A DNA stretch of 31,773 nucleotides from an uncultured Collinsella sp. (lineage in GTDB: Bacteria > Actinomycetota > Coriobacteriia > Coriobacteriales > Coriobacteriaceae): contig CAKUBM010000026.1 in NCBI GenBank assembly GCA_934643145.1, positions 1-31,773 on the forward strand, in the 5' to 3' direction. A program made the position numbers and the translations under genes. This document shows, in pieces, positions 16,865-23,598 of the stretch; positions within the stretch are counted from its first letter, which is position 1, and each line of letters starts with the position of its first letter. Below the pieces are notes generated by a model. The model was given only the letters and a program-made list of their open reading frames with translations, was not told the DNA's origin and did not search any database.

Positions 16865-16880
16865 TGTTTCACGTGAAACA
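16865..16880. promoter_or_regulatory. parS site 1
   Basis: TGTTTCACGTGAAACA is a perfect 16-bp palindrome identical to the classical bacterial parS core. It lies in the parA leader, 40 bp before the start codon. Confidence 0.95.
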
Positions 16881-16903
16881 TTCCGATTCGATATCAACCG
16901 CCA

Positions 16904-16919
16904 TGTTTCACGTGAAACA
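16904..16919. promoter_or_regulatory. parS site 2
   Basis: TGTTTCACGTGAAACA is identical to site 1, with start-to-start spacing of 39 bp. The second and third sites are also 39 bp apart. Confidence 0.95.
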
Positions 16920-16938
16920 CTGCAAGTTGTTAGTATCC

Positions 16939-16967
16939 ATTATGTTTCACGTGAAACATCTAGGCAA
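16939..16967 (-). promoter_or_regulatory. Candidate parAB promoter with parS in the spacer
   Basis: On the minus strand TTGCCT (16967-16962) and CATAAT (16944-16939) are 17 bp apart, and the spacer is almost entirely parS site 3. ParB bound here would block RNA polymerase, so the operon may be autoregulated. The -35 box overlaps the rsmG stop codon. This is a match to consensus, not proof. Confidence 0.5.
16943..16958. promoter_or_regulatory. parS site 3
   Basis: TGTTTCACGTGAAACA is a third perfect copy, 39 bp from site 2. It ends two bases before the rsmG stop codon and lies within the candidate parAB promoter at 16939-16967. Confidence 0.95.
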
Positions 16968-17697
16968 GCGGATTCTTCTTAGCCATGCCATTTGCACGAG
17001 GCAATGAAACGGATGCTGGATGACTCTTCTTGAGAACAATGAACTCTCTGTGGCCCAAGCCCTCAGGCAAATCGATTGCGTCATTAAGAAGCAAAGTGAA
17101 GCCGCAAATCTTAGCTGCCGACATGCCGGAAGCTAGCTCCTCATCCGAAGGATTACCCTTGGTGATAACAAATAGACCTCCATCCTTGAGGAACGGAGCC
17201 GCATACTCAACAAGAATCGGTAGAGGGGCAAGTGCGCGGGCGGTTACGGCAGAAAACTGCTTCTTATGGCTTCGAGCATATTCTTCTAGGCGATCATGAA
17301 TCGCATGAGCATGTTTCAACCCAAGAGCATGAACAAAAGAATTGACGGCATCAACCTTCTTACCAACAGAGTCAATATAAGTAGCCTTACGATGCGTGGT
17401 TATGGTTAACGGAATACCAGGGAAGCCCGCACCTGTCCCCATATCGAGCAAAGCTCCCTCAGGAGCCTTATTGATATAGGGGAGCAAAACAAGTGAGTCG
17501 AGGATATGAAGTACCGCAGCATCTTCTACGTTAAGAATACGGGTGAGATTAGTTGTCTTATTTGTTTCCAGAACCAAATCCAAATGCTGAATACATTTCC
17601 TCAGCTCAACATCAGATACGCTCAAGGAATACTCTTTGCAATAGGAAGTTAGACGAGTCAACATCTCGTCAGCTTGCTGATCAGTAAGTACTAACAA
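16960..17697 (-). CDS. rsmG: 16S rRNA (guanine-527-N7)-methyltransferase RsmG (GidB)
   Basis: This is a 245-residue SAM-dependent enzyme that methylates G527 of 16S rRNA. The start chosen is TTG at 17697-17695, six bases after AAGGAG (17709-17704). A longer frame beginning at 17745 would start inside the T-run of the khpB terminator and is unlikely. SAM-binding motif I is LLDMGTGAGFPGIPL. Further conserved blocks are VGKKVDAVNSFVHAL and ARALAPLPILVEY. The family is usually ~210-240 residues, so the length fits. No terminator separates it from parA, so some read-through is likely. Its composition is AT-rich like parA and parB. Confidence 0.93.
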   Translation of the reverse strand: MLVLTDQQADEMLTRLTSYCKEYSLSVSDVELRKCIQHLDLVLETNKTTNLTRILNVEDAAVLHILDSLVLLPYINKAPEGALLDMGTGAGFPGIPLTITTHRKATYIDSVGKKVDAVNSFVHALGLKHAHAIHDRLEEYARSHKKQFSAVTARALAPLPILVEYAAPFLKDGGLFVITKGNPSDEELASGMSAAKICGFTLLLNDAIDLPEGLGHREFIVLKKSHPASVSLPRANGMAKKNPLA

Positions 17698-17743
17698 CGA
17701 TAGCTCCTTTCTGACAAAAATCAGTGTATCGAGAACTTTTGAC

Positions 17744-17773
17744 AAAAAAAGGGGACGTGGAAACCACGTCCCC
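17744..17773 (-). terminator. Terminator between khpB and rsmG
   Basis: On the minus strand a perfect 10-bp stem, GGGGACGTGG / CCACGTCCCC (17773-17764 and 17760-17751), has a 3-nt loop and is followed by seven T (17750-17744). It should end the rpmH-to-khpB transcript, so rsmG needs its own promoter; none was identified with confidence. Confidence 0.9.
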
Positions 17774-17793
17774 TTAGCATAAGCTCGAGTAGA

Positions 17794-18363
17794 TTATCGA
17801 GCAACAATCACCACATGACGATCAGGGTCAGAACCCTCAGAATGAGTATCGACGGCATCATTGCCACGAAGTGCAATGTGAACCAGTCGGCGCTCATAGG
17901 CATTCATGGGCGGAAGCGAAACACTCTTATGAGTGCGGATGGCACGCTCGGCAGCAGACTGAGCCATGGAGGCAACCTTGTCCTGACGGCGGCTCTTGTA
18001 TCCCTCGACGTCCACTACAACCGGATACCTAAAGCCAAGCTTGCGGCTCACTAGCAAAGAGAACATAACCTGGAGGGCATCAAGGGTGCGACCATGACGG
18101 CCAATGAGAACAGCAAGGTCGGGAGCCGTTACATCCAAAATCAGCTCACCCTCGTCGCCCTCATACTCATCGATAGGAGAGTTGGCGGCATCGAAGTGCA
18201 AAAGGATGGAACGCAGGATGGAAATCGCGACATCGGCAATGGTGTCGAGCTCCTCGTCGGTCAGCTCTTCACCGGCCTTGTAGCGCTGTGCAATCTCGGG
18301 ATAATCGCCCGCGACCTGCGGGGCAACCTCCTCAAGCATATCCTCGATGATCTCTTCAGACAT
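17794..18363 (-). CDS. khpB: RNA-binding protein KhpB (Jag), KH and R3H domains
   Basis: This is a 189-residue protein. The start is ATG at 18363-18361, with GGAG at 18373-18370; a frame four codons longer starts at TTG inside that site. The acidic N-terminal ~75 residues are followed by a KH domain with the signature VLIGRHGRTLDALQVMFSLL. An R3H domain follows at ~120-189 (RAIRTHKSVSLPPMNAYERRLVHIAL). Jag proteins bind small RNAs and mRNAs and influence cell-wall synthesis in other Gram-positives. The canonical N-terminal Jag domain seems absent or reduced. It follows yidC, the usual partner order, and is closed by a strong terminator. Confidence 0.92.
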   Translation of the reverse strand: MSEEIIEDMLEEVAPQVAGDYPEIAQRYKAGEELTDEELDTIADVAISILRSILLHFDAANSPIDEYEGDEGELILDVTAPDLAVLIGRHGRTLDALQVMFSLLVSRKLGFRYPVVVDVEGYKSRRQDKVASMAQSAAERAIRTHKSVSLPPMNAYERRLVHIALRGNDAVDTHSEGSDPDRHVVIVAR

Positions 18364-18378
18364 AACGTACTCCAAAAG

Positions 18379-18390
18379 TTAGGTACCTAA
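18379..18390. repeat. 12-bp palindrome TTAGGTACCTAA, copy 2
   Basis: It is identical to 14875-14886. It lies between yidC and khpB, a few bases upstream of the khpB ribosome-binding site on the minus strand. Confidence 0.6.
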
Positions 18391-18407
18391 ATAAGATTGA
18401 TGTCCCG

Positions 18408-19178
18408 CTACTTCTTCTTGTGCGGGCGCGGCTTCTTCTCGCGACGAGTGACCTCAACCTGCAGCGGCGCGTTCTTAAGGCGCTCCTCCTCATCGGCCTT
18501 CGCCTTGTCGATGACCTTCTGCGTCACAAAAATCTGCTGGATAACCTGCCAAGCAGACGAGACGTCGTAGTACAGCAGAACACCAACGGGAAGGCTCCAG
18601 CCCATCCAAAGCATCATGACCGTCATGACAACGGCCATCATACGCATGCTCTGAGCCTGCTGGCCGGTCTGGTTGCGCGACATATAGAGCTGCGGAATCA
18701 GGGTCAGGACAGCGAACAGGATCAGGCAGACCAGCGCAGGCAGCGCGACCATAAAGCCATCGGCAAAGGAGGCACTCGGCGTGGTGGTCAGGTCGGGCAG
18801 GATGTTGAAGAACGAGAACGTGCCCTCGTTAAAGTACTGCGGCAGGTTACGCAGCAGCGTAAACAGGGCAAACAGGATAGGCATCTGAATCAGGAGCGGC
18901 AGGCAGCCGGACAGCGGATTGAACTTGTTCTCGCTGTAGAACTTCTGCATCTCCTCGGCCTGACGCTGAGGATCGTCGGCATAGCGCTCCTGGATCTCGA
19001 GCATCTTGGGCTGCAGCACCTGCATACGAGCCGTCGACTTGGTCGACTTGAGCATAAGCGGCGTCAGCAGCAGACGGATGATGACCACCAGGATGATGAT
19101 GGACAGGCCCCAGTCGACCGCAAAGGTCTGGATGAGCTTGAGCAGCTCGAAAAGGATGTTAACGATCCAATCCCACAT
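18408..19178 (-). CDS. yidC: Membrane protein insertase YidC (Oxa1 family)
   Basis: This 256-residue polytopic membrane protein inserts proteins into the cytoplasmic membrane, alone or with SecYEG. The ATG follows GGAGG on the minus strand, about nine bases upstream. Helix segments include ~23-45 (LSIIILVVIIRLLLTPLML) with Arg35, the conserved positive residue of the hydrophilic groove. A charged cytoplasmic hairpin follows at ~50-85 (QERYADDPQRQAEEMQKFY). Then come PLLIQMPILFALFTLLRNL, VALPALVCLILFAVLTL and MMAVVMTVMMLWMGWSLPVGVLLYY. The C-terminal tail is basic (KKPRPHKKK), as in ribosome-binding YidC. It lacks the lipoprotein signal of Bacillus SpoIIIJ. Confidence 0.95.
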   Translation of the reverse strand: MWDWIVNILFELLKLIQTFAVDWGLSIIILVVIIRLLLTPLMLKSTKSTARMQVLQPKMLEIQERYADDPQRQAEEMQKFYSENKFNPLSGCLPLLIQMPILFALFTLLRNLPQYFNEGTFSFFNILPDLTTTPSASFADGFMVALPALVCLILFAVLTLIPQLYMSRNQTGQQAQSMRMMAVVMTVMMLWMGWSLPVGVLLYYDVSSAWQVIQQIFVTQKVIDKAKADEEERLKNAPLQVEVTRREKKPRPHKKK

Positions 19179-19207
19179 GTAAGTTTTCCTCCGATAGCGA
19201 GTGCCCG

Positions 19208-19432
19208 CTAGGGCACAGGGTCATAACCGCCGACGTGCAGGGGATTGCAGCGAGCGATGCGCCTCACGGCAAGCCAGCAGCCTCTCAAAACACCGTACTT
19301 CTCAATCGCCTGGACGGCGTATTGCGAGCACGTTGGGTAATAAATGCAGGCGTCAGGCAATAAGGGCGAAATAACCTGTTGATATATGCGAATAGGAGCG
19401 ATGGCAACACGTCGCAAAACGTGATTGCTCAT
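19208..19432 (-). CDS. yidD: Membrane protein insertion efficiency factor YidD
   Basis: This is a 74-residue protein with the YidD signature IRIYQQVISPLLPDACIYYPTCSQYAVQAIEKYG and HVGGYDPVP in the C-terminal part (conserved PTCS and cysteines). It is a small, peripheral, amphipathic protein thought to help YidC-dependent insertion. Its ATG overlaps the rnpA stop (ATGA), with GGGGAGG upstream inside rnpA, so translation is coupled. It follows the common rpmH-rnpA-yidD-yidC order. Confidence 0.95.
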   Translation of the reverse strand: MSNHVLRRVAIAPIRIYQQVISPLLPDACIYYPTCSQYAVQAIEKYGVLRGCWLAVRRIARCNPLHVGGYDPVP

Positions 19433-19767
19433 CGCTCCTCCCCGGCAACGCCGGCGCGTTTCATAAGCGAACGCAATGCATTGTCCATCTCCTGCGGCGA
19501 GGAAACCCTCGTCTTGGGAGTTGCGAACAAGATGATGTCATAACCCGCAACGGGAAATCCACAGCTGCGGGCGGCCTCGCGCATCACACGCTTAGAACGG
19601 TTGCGCACGACAGCACAACCGAGCCGTTTAGCACCAACGAAGGCGACCCTTCCGGAGTCGCCTTCGCCAACCGATTCACATATGGTCATTCGAATCAGAG
19701 GGTGATTGAAACGACGCCCCTGACTGAACACATGCTCGAAATCTTGCCGAGACTTAATAGTCTTCAT
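19429..19767 (-). CDS. rnpA: Ribonuclease P protein component
   Basis: This 112-residue basic protein is the subunit of RNase P that helps the RNA subunit process tRNA 5' leaders. The N-terminal IKSRQDFEHVFSQGRRF and the signature RNRSKRVMREAAR (the RNR motif) are clear. The ATG at 19767 has no good Shine-Dalgarno sequence. It lies 20 nt after the rpmH stop, so translational coupling to rpmH is likely. It overlaps yidD by 4 nt. Confidence 0.95.
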   Translation of the reverse strand: MKTIKSRQDFEHVFSQGRRFNHPLIRMTICESVGEGDSGRVAFVGAKRLGCAVVRNRSKRVMREAARSCGFPVAGYDIILFATPKTRVSSPQEMDNALRSLMKRAGVAGEER

Positions 19768-19787
19768 GCGAGATGTGTGTATCGCTG

Positions 19788-19922
19788 CTAGACAGTGAGA
19801 CGCTTGCGGCCCTTGGCGCGACGACGGGCGAGCACGGCACGACCACCCTTAGTGGCCATACGGGCACGGAAGCCATGGGTCTTGGCACGCTTACGCTTAT
19901 TAGGCTGATACGTACGCTTCAT
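19788..19922 (-). CDS. rpmH: 50S ribosomal protein L34
   Basis: This is a 44-residue protein starting [18 protein letters not shown] and ending in [12 protein letters not shown], the full L34 family pattern. The ATG at 19922-19920 is eight bases after AGGAGG (19936-19931). A longer open frame of 64 codons includes 20 codons upstream of this site, which belong to the leader. It is the first gene of the operon rpmH-rnpA-yidD-yidC-khpB. Confidence 0.97.
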   Translation of the reverse strand: MKRTYQPNKRKRAKTHGFRARMATKGGRAVLARRRAKGRKRLTV

Positions 19923-19994
19923 CTTAAGTTCCTCCTGCTGCATTTCGAGTGTCCGCGGGGGCGCGGACGCAGATATAGACACGTGAGCTTGAAG

Positions 19995-20024
19995 ATTGTA
20001 GGGAAATCAATGTTCAAATGTCAA
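19995..20024 (-). promoter_or_regulatory. rpmH operon promoter
   Basis: On the minus strand TTGACA (20024-20019) and TACAAT (20000-19995) are 18 bp apart, giving a start near 19988 and a leader of about 65 nt. It is a near-consensus sigma-70-type promoter. Confidence 0.82.
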
Positions 20025-20084
20025 GAAATCAAAGGTAAAAGGTTGCGCAGTTCACACGGTTCCCCCATAAGCCGAGTTCGATTT

Positions 20085-20250
20085 AGCGGTGCATGGCAAC
20101 TTTTCACGATATTTCATCGAGTTTTCAACAGGTCATGTTGGCAATGTTGAGAACTTTTCGTCCGTTTTCCAAAGTTTTCAACAGGTTTTGAAAAGTTGTC
20201 GAAAGATGAGAAACATTGCACGGTGAGCTACTATTTGTTCGAAACCTTTT
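20085..20250. other. Putative origin region, left DnaA-box cluster
   Basis: This non-coding stretch lies between rpmH and the gene at 20268. TTTTCAACA occurs at 20122-20130 and 20175-20183. The related inverted TGTTGAGAA is at 20145-20153, and TTGTCGAAA at 20196-20204. TTTTCAACA and TTGTCGAAA both recur after dnaA at 23376-23394. The boxes differ from the usual TTATCCACA but occupy the classical oriC position. A weak -10-like TACTAT (20229-20234) could serve the downstream gene. Origin function is inferred. Confidence 0.55.
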
Positions 20251-20267
20251 GAAAGATTGCGAGCGGC

Positions 20268-21620
20268 ATGTCTGACGACTTTTACACCATGGTCGATTCC
20301 GGAGACCCGGCACCCGACAACGAGCACATCACCGGCGTGCGCGAAGAGCGTAAGGAAGGCGAGCAGACGACCACGCAGGCGCCAAAAGCCATGTACGCCG
20401 CGCGCATCGCCGTCTATGACGACATGCTGTCGACACCGCGTGTGATCGTCATTGATCCGCAAGATGTCCGCACGTATTTGGAAGAGACGACCAACACCGT
20501 CTACCAGTGCATGAAAGAACAGGGTGGCCATATCTCGCTCATGGTCATCCGCGAGATTGTCGAAAACTTTATCCACGCGCACTTTGCCGAGCCCATCATC
20601 TCGATTCTGGACGGCGGAGACACCATCCGCTTTGCTGATCAAGGACCCGGCATCGACGACAAGGAGCGCGCTTTCGACTTTGGCGTTACCAGCGCAAACA
20701 GCAAGATGAAGCGCTATATCCGTGGAACCGGAGCAGGGTTTCCCATGGTGCAGGAGTATTTGGAAAACGCCGGCGGGGCCGTGTCCATCGAGGACAACAT
20801 GGGCAACGGCACCGTGGTTACGGTAAGCCTGGACCCTAAGCGCGTGCAGGAAATCGAACGCGCCGGCGGACGCGGTGCTGCCGTGCGGCCCGAGACGGAG
20901 CAGCCCACATATCCCCTGCCGGGAGCTTTTGCGCAGCAGCCCATGGCAACGCAGCAGATGCAGCCCCGCGTGGGACAGATGCAGCAGCCCGGAATGCTTC
21001 CTACACAAGAGCCCCAGGCGGCATCGGTGTCGATGCCGCCAAACGTGCCAGAGGCCATGCCGCTGGCGGATCAGGATGCAGCGGCAATGCAGCAGGCGAC
21101 GGGGGCGCCGGGTGGCCAGCAAATGGGCTATCAGCCGTACCAACAGGGATATCCATATCAGCAGATGCCGCCACTGGGGTATGGCCAGCAGTTCCCGCAG
21201 CAGTACCAGCAGGGATATCAGCAGCCGTACCAGCAGATGCCGCAGCAGCAGTACAACCCCTGGGCCCAGCAGATGCCTCCGCAGCCTTACCAACAGTGGC
21301 CTCAAAGTTTTCAACAGCAAATGCCGCCGATGCAGAGTTCTCAACAACCAGCAGCTCAAATGATGTATCCTAATGCAGCAAATCAGTATGCGCAGCCACA
21401 ACCGGACGTGTTCGTAAGCGATCGCGGCAACGCCGCGCTGGGCTATCTGGCGCAAAATCAAGCGTGCGGTGCTACCGATCTGGCGAGGGCGTTTGGAAAC
21501 TCGGCCCCCACTTGGTCACGCACGCTCAATGACTTGGCGCAGGCCGGCTTGGTCATCAAGCATGGCCAGAAATACCATCTGACCGAACTCGGCGCCGCTC
21601 GCGTGCGAGCTCAGAGCTAA
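20268..21620 (+). CDS. GHKL-type ATP-binding protein with Q/P-rich linker and C-terminal winged helix, upstream of dnaA
   Basis: This is a 450-residue protein I do not recognise as a named family. Residues ~55-190 form a histidine-kinase-type ATPase domain: the N box REIVENFIHAHF (95-106, Glu96 and Asn100), the G1 box DQGPGID (124-130), the G2 region RGTGAGFPMVQEYL (152-165) and GNGTVVTVSL (179-188). No phospho-acceptor His/DHp helix, receiver or membrane segment is visible, so it is not an ordinary sensor kinase. Residues ~210-380 are rich in Gln, Pro, Met and Tyr (YQQGYQQPYQQMPQQQ) and probably disordered or phase-separating. Residues ~385-448 look like a winged helix (GNAALGYLAQNQACGATDLA, then SRTLNDLAQAGLVIK, then YHLTELG). 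The ATG has only a weak ribosome site (GCGAG). It ends 15 bp before dnaA and is probably co-transcribed with it. TTTTCAACA at 21308-21316 and TTCTCAACA at 21338-21346 lie inside it. A role in initiation control is inference. Confidence 0.8.
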   Translation: MSDDFYTMVDSGDPAPDNEHITGVREERKEGEQTTTQAPKAMYAARIAVYDDMLSTPRVIVIDPQDVRTYLEETTNTVYQCMKEQGGHISLMVIREIVENFIHAHFAEPIISILDGGDTIRFADQGPGIDDKERAFDFGVTSANSKMKRYIRGTGAGFPMVQEYLENAGGAVSIEDNMGNGTVVTVSLDPKRVQEIERAGGRGAAVRPETEQPTYPLPGAFAQQPMATQQMQPRVGQMQQPGMLPTQEPQAASVSMPPNVPEAMPLADQDAAAMQQATGAPGGQQMGYQPYQQGYPYQQMPPLGYGQQFPQQYQQGYQQPYQQMPQQQYNPWAQQMPPQPYQQWPQSFQQQMPPMQSSQQPAAQMMYPNAANQYAQPQPDVFVSDRGNAALGYLAQNQACGATDLARAFGNSAPTWSRTLNDLAQAGLVIKHGQKYHLTELGAARVRAQS

Positions 21621-21635
21621 AGAACGGGAGAGACA

Positions 21636-23360
21636 GTGGACGAGGAAGCAAGCATCATCCTGGGGGATGCCATCGCCTTTTGCCAGCGCGACGGCCAAGA
21701 TGCACGCCTCATCAACATGCTGGGGCAATCGCGCGCCATAAGCCTGACCGAAGATACGCTCACGATCGAGGCCCCCTCGCGCTTTGCCATCGCGCAGCTC
21801 AAAAAGCATCAGCCGACTATTGAGGCCTATCTGGAAGAAATCGCCTTTGCACCGATTGCGCTCGACATCGTGGCACCGCAAGGCACCGCAGCGGAATCCG
21901 CTGCCGCGACGGCGCCCGCCACGGCACCCGCTGCTTCCCCGGCGGTGCCGGCCTCCGCAGGCGACGTGCCGACAATCGAGCACCAGCACAGCGATGTTTC
22001 CCGTGAAACCATGGCACCGTTGCCGACCGCGGCGGCGACGTCAACGAACGCACCCGTCACGCACATGCCCATCGCTCACGACGCAGCGGCGGGCGCAGAT
22101 TCGGGCATCGCAATCAAGAACACGCTCTCGGCCGATGATTTTCGTCGCATGATGAACCAGATGAAGGGCGGAGCGCCGACTAAGTCCACGCAAGCCGCGA
22201 CCCCCGCTTCACCCATGCCAGCACCGACCGTACTGGCCGAGCAGAATACGGATGGAGCCCCGCTCGCCGCGAACTCAAAATTTACCTTTGAGAACTTTGT
22301 CTACGGCCCCGAGAACAGCCATGCCTATCGCTCGGCACTCAAGTTTGCCGCCCTCGCGGACGAGCGCGGCACGTGCACATCACTGTTCATCTACGGCAAA
22401 TCGGGCCTGGGCAAGACGCACCTGCTGCTTGCTATCAAAAACGAGCTCGCCGAGAAGTCGCCCGAGATCAAGGTCAAGTATGCCAACTCCCAGGCATATC
22501 TGGACGACCTGATGACCGAGTTCGACCGCCAAAAGAAGAGCAACGCCCCCATCATGCAGGCATACCACGGCGTGGACGTGCTCATCATCGATGACATCCA
22601 AAACATCATCGGCAAGCGCGCGAGCGTGGACTACTTTTTCCAGCTCATGGACGAGTTCATCCGCAACAACAAGAAGGTCGTCATCGCGGCAGACCGCGCC
22701 CCCAAGGACCTGAGCATGGACGAGCGTCTGACCAGCCGCTTCAACGCCGGCATGCTCTGCCTGGTCGCAGAGCCCAGCTACGAGATGAAATACAAGATCT
22801 TGCAGCGCTATTACGAGAACACCATCGTCGCCGCTCCCGAGGCAGGCGACGACTCGCTGCTGGCGGCCTATGGGGGCGACAGCGGGCACCTGACCGACGA
22901 GCACTTTAAGCACATGGCTGAGGTCTCGGGCACCAACATCCGCGAACTCGAGAGCTTCTGTGAGCGCTGCGCCGGCGAGGCGGGCGACCGCGAACGCGAG
23001 GGCGGGAAGCTCACCTTTGACGATATCGACGCCATCGCCAGCCAGTACTTCGACACATCGGCCAAAAAGATCAACGTCCAGACGGTTCAGTCCGTCATCG
23101 AAGAGCAGTACGGCGTGACGCACGAGGAGCTCATCGGCCCGCGTCGCAACGCCAATATCGCCAAAGCACGCCATATTGCCATCTATCTGGCCATCGAGAT
23201 GTGCGAGATGACGACCACGGCGGTGGGCGCCGAATTTGGCAACCGCAACCACTCGACCGTCAGCACGAGTTACAAAAAGGTCCAGAAGATGATCCAGGAA
23301 GACCGCACCGTCACCGAAGACCTCAAGTCGCTGCGCGATAAAATTACACTGCGCTCGTAG
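21636..23360 (+). CDS. dnaA: Chromosomal replication initiator protein DnaA
   Basis: This 574-residue AAA+ initiator binds DnaA boxes and opens the origin. The start is GTG, with GGGAG at 21626-21630. Domain I is ~1-75. Domain II is a long Ala/Pro-rich linker (~80-210), making the protein longer than the ~450-residue norm. Domain III has Walker A GKSGLGKT (254-261), Walker B IIDDIQ (317-322), LTSRF with Arg368, and sensor 2 GTNIRELE (432-439). Domain IV (~480-574) carries ARHIAIYLAIEM and the box-recognition motif. That motif reads NRNHSTV (536-542), where most DnaA proteins have RDHTTV; the Asp is Asn538 here. The linker also encodes a parS-like site. It is followed by a second DnaA-box cluster. 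Confidence 0.97.
   Translation: MDEEASIILGDAIAFCQRDGQDARLINMLGQSRAISLTEDTLTIEAPSRFAIAQLKKHQPTIEAYLEEIAFAPIALDIVAPQGTAAESAAATAPATAPAASPAVPASAGDVPTIEHQHSDVSRETMAPLPTAAATSTNAPVTHMPIAHDAAAGADSGIAIKNTLSADDFRRMMNQMKGGAPTKSTQAATPASPMPAPTVLAEQNTDGAPLAANSKFTFENFVYGPENSHAYRSALKFAALADERGTCTSLFIYGKSGLGKTHLLLAIKNELAEKSPEIKVKYANSQAYLDDLMTEFDRQKKSNAPIMQAYHGVDVLIIDDIQNIIGKRASVDYFFQLMDEFIRNNKKVVIAADRAPKDLSMDERLTSRFNAGMLCLVAEPSYEMKYKILQRYYENTIVAAPEAGDDSLLAAYGGDSGHLTDEHFKHMAEVSGTNIRELESFCERCAGEAGDREREGGKLTFDDIDAIASQYFDTSAKKINVQTVQSVIEEQYGVTHEELIGPRRNANIAKARHIAIYLAIEMCEMTTTAVGAEFGNRNHSTVSTSYKKVQKMIQEDRTVTEDLKSLRDKITLRS
21995..22010. promoter_or_regulatory. parS-like site inside dnaA
   Basis: TGTTTCCCGTGAAACC matches the parS palindrome at 14 of 16 positions (13 of the inner 14). 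It lies in the variable linker part of dnaA, where the protein sequence is under little constraint (DVSRET). It may be a genuine ParB site close to the origin. Confidence 0.45.
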
Positions 23361-23598
23361 GGAAATAGAGACACCTGTTGAAAACTTGTCGAAACCACGG
23401 GCATAAGGTGTCTAAAACCCAACTCGCGGTGATGAAAAGTTTTGCGCAGGTTTTGAACGTGGAAAACCACCCCTGTTGCACACAGGTTGCTGTCAATTCT
23501 CTTTCTGGGTCTGACCTGCGTCTTTGGGAGTAATCAACAGTTTCGTCAGTGCTATTACTATTATTAAGATATTTATATCTATAGAAAGGTATTAAAAG
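23361..23598. other. Putative origin region, right DnaA-box cluster and AT-rich unwinding element
   Basis: The dnaA-dnaN spacer holds TGTTGAAAA (23376-23384, inverse of TTTTCAACA), TTGTCGAAA (23386-23394), CGTGGAAAA (23458-23466, inverse of TTTTCCACG) and the weaker TGTTGCACA (23474-23482). A strikingly AT-rich stretch at about 23549-23598 (ATTACTATTATTAAG, then ATATTTATATCTATAG) could be the DNA-unwinding element. With the left cluster it makes a bipartite origin around dnaA plausible. dnaN's promoter must also be here or upstream, but no clear one was seen. Confidence 0.6.

Noticed and set aside
17698..17745. Longer RsmG start at TTG 17745
   Set aside because: It would begin within the T-run of the khpB terminator. 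The TTG at 17697 has AAGGAG at ideal spacing.
20178..21461. A 427-codon minus-strand frame opposite the ATPase/winged-helix gene
   Set aside because: It is Leu/Arg/His-rich, the expected complement of the Gln/Pro-rich linker. The plus strand shows conserved ATPase boxes, so that strand is the real one.
21880..22250. Possible frameshift or foreign insert in dnaA because of the Ala/Pro-rich stretch
   Set aside because: Domain II of DnaA is naturally variable in length and composition, and the frame is continuous from domain I to domain III.
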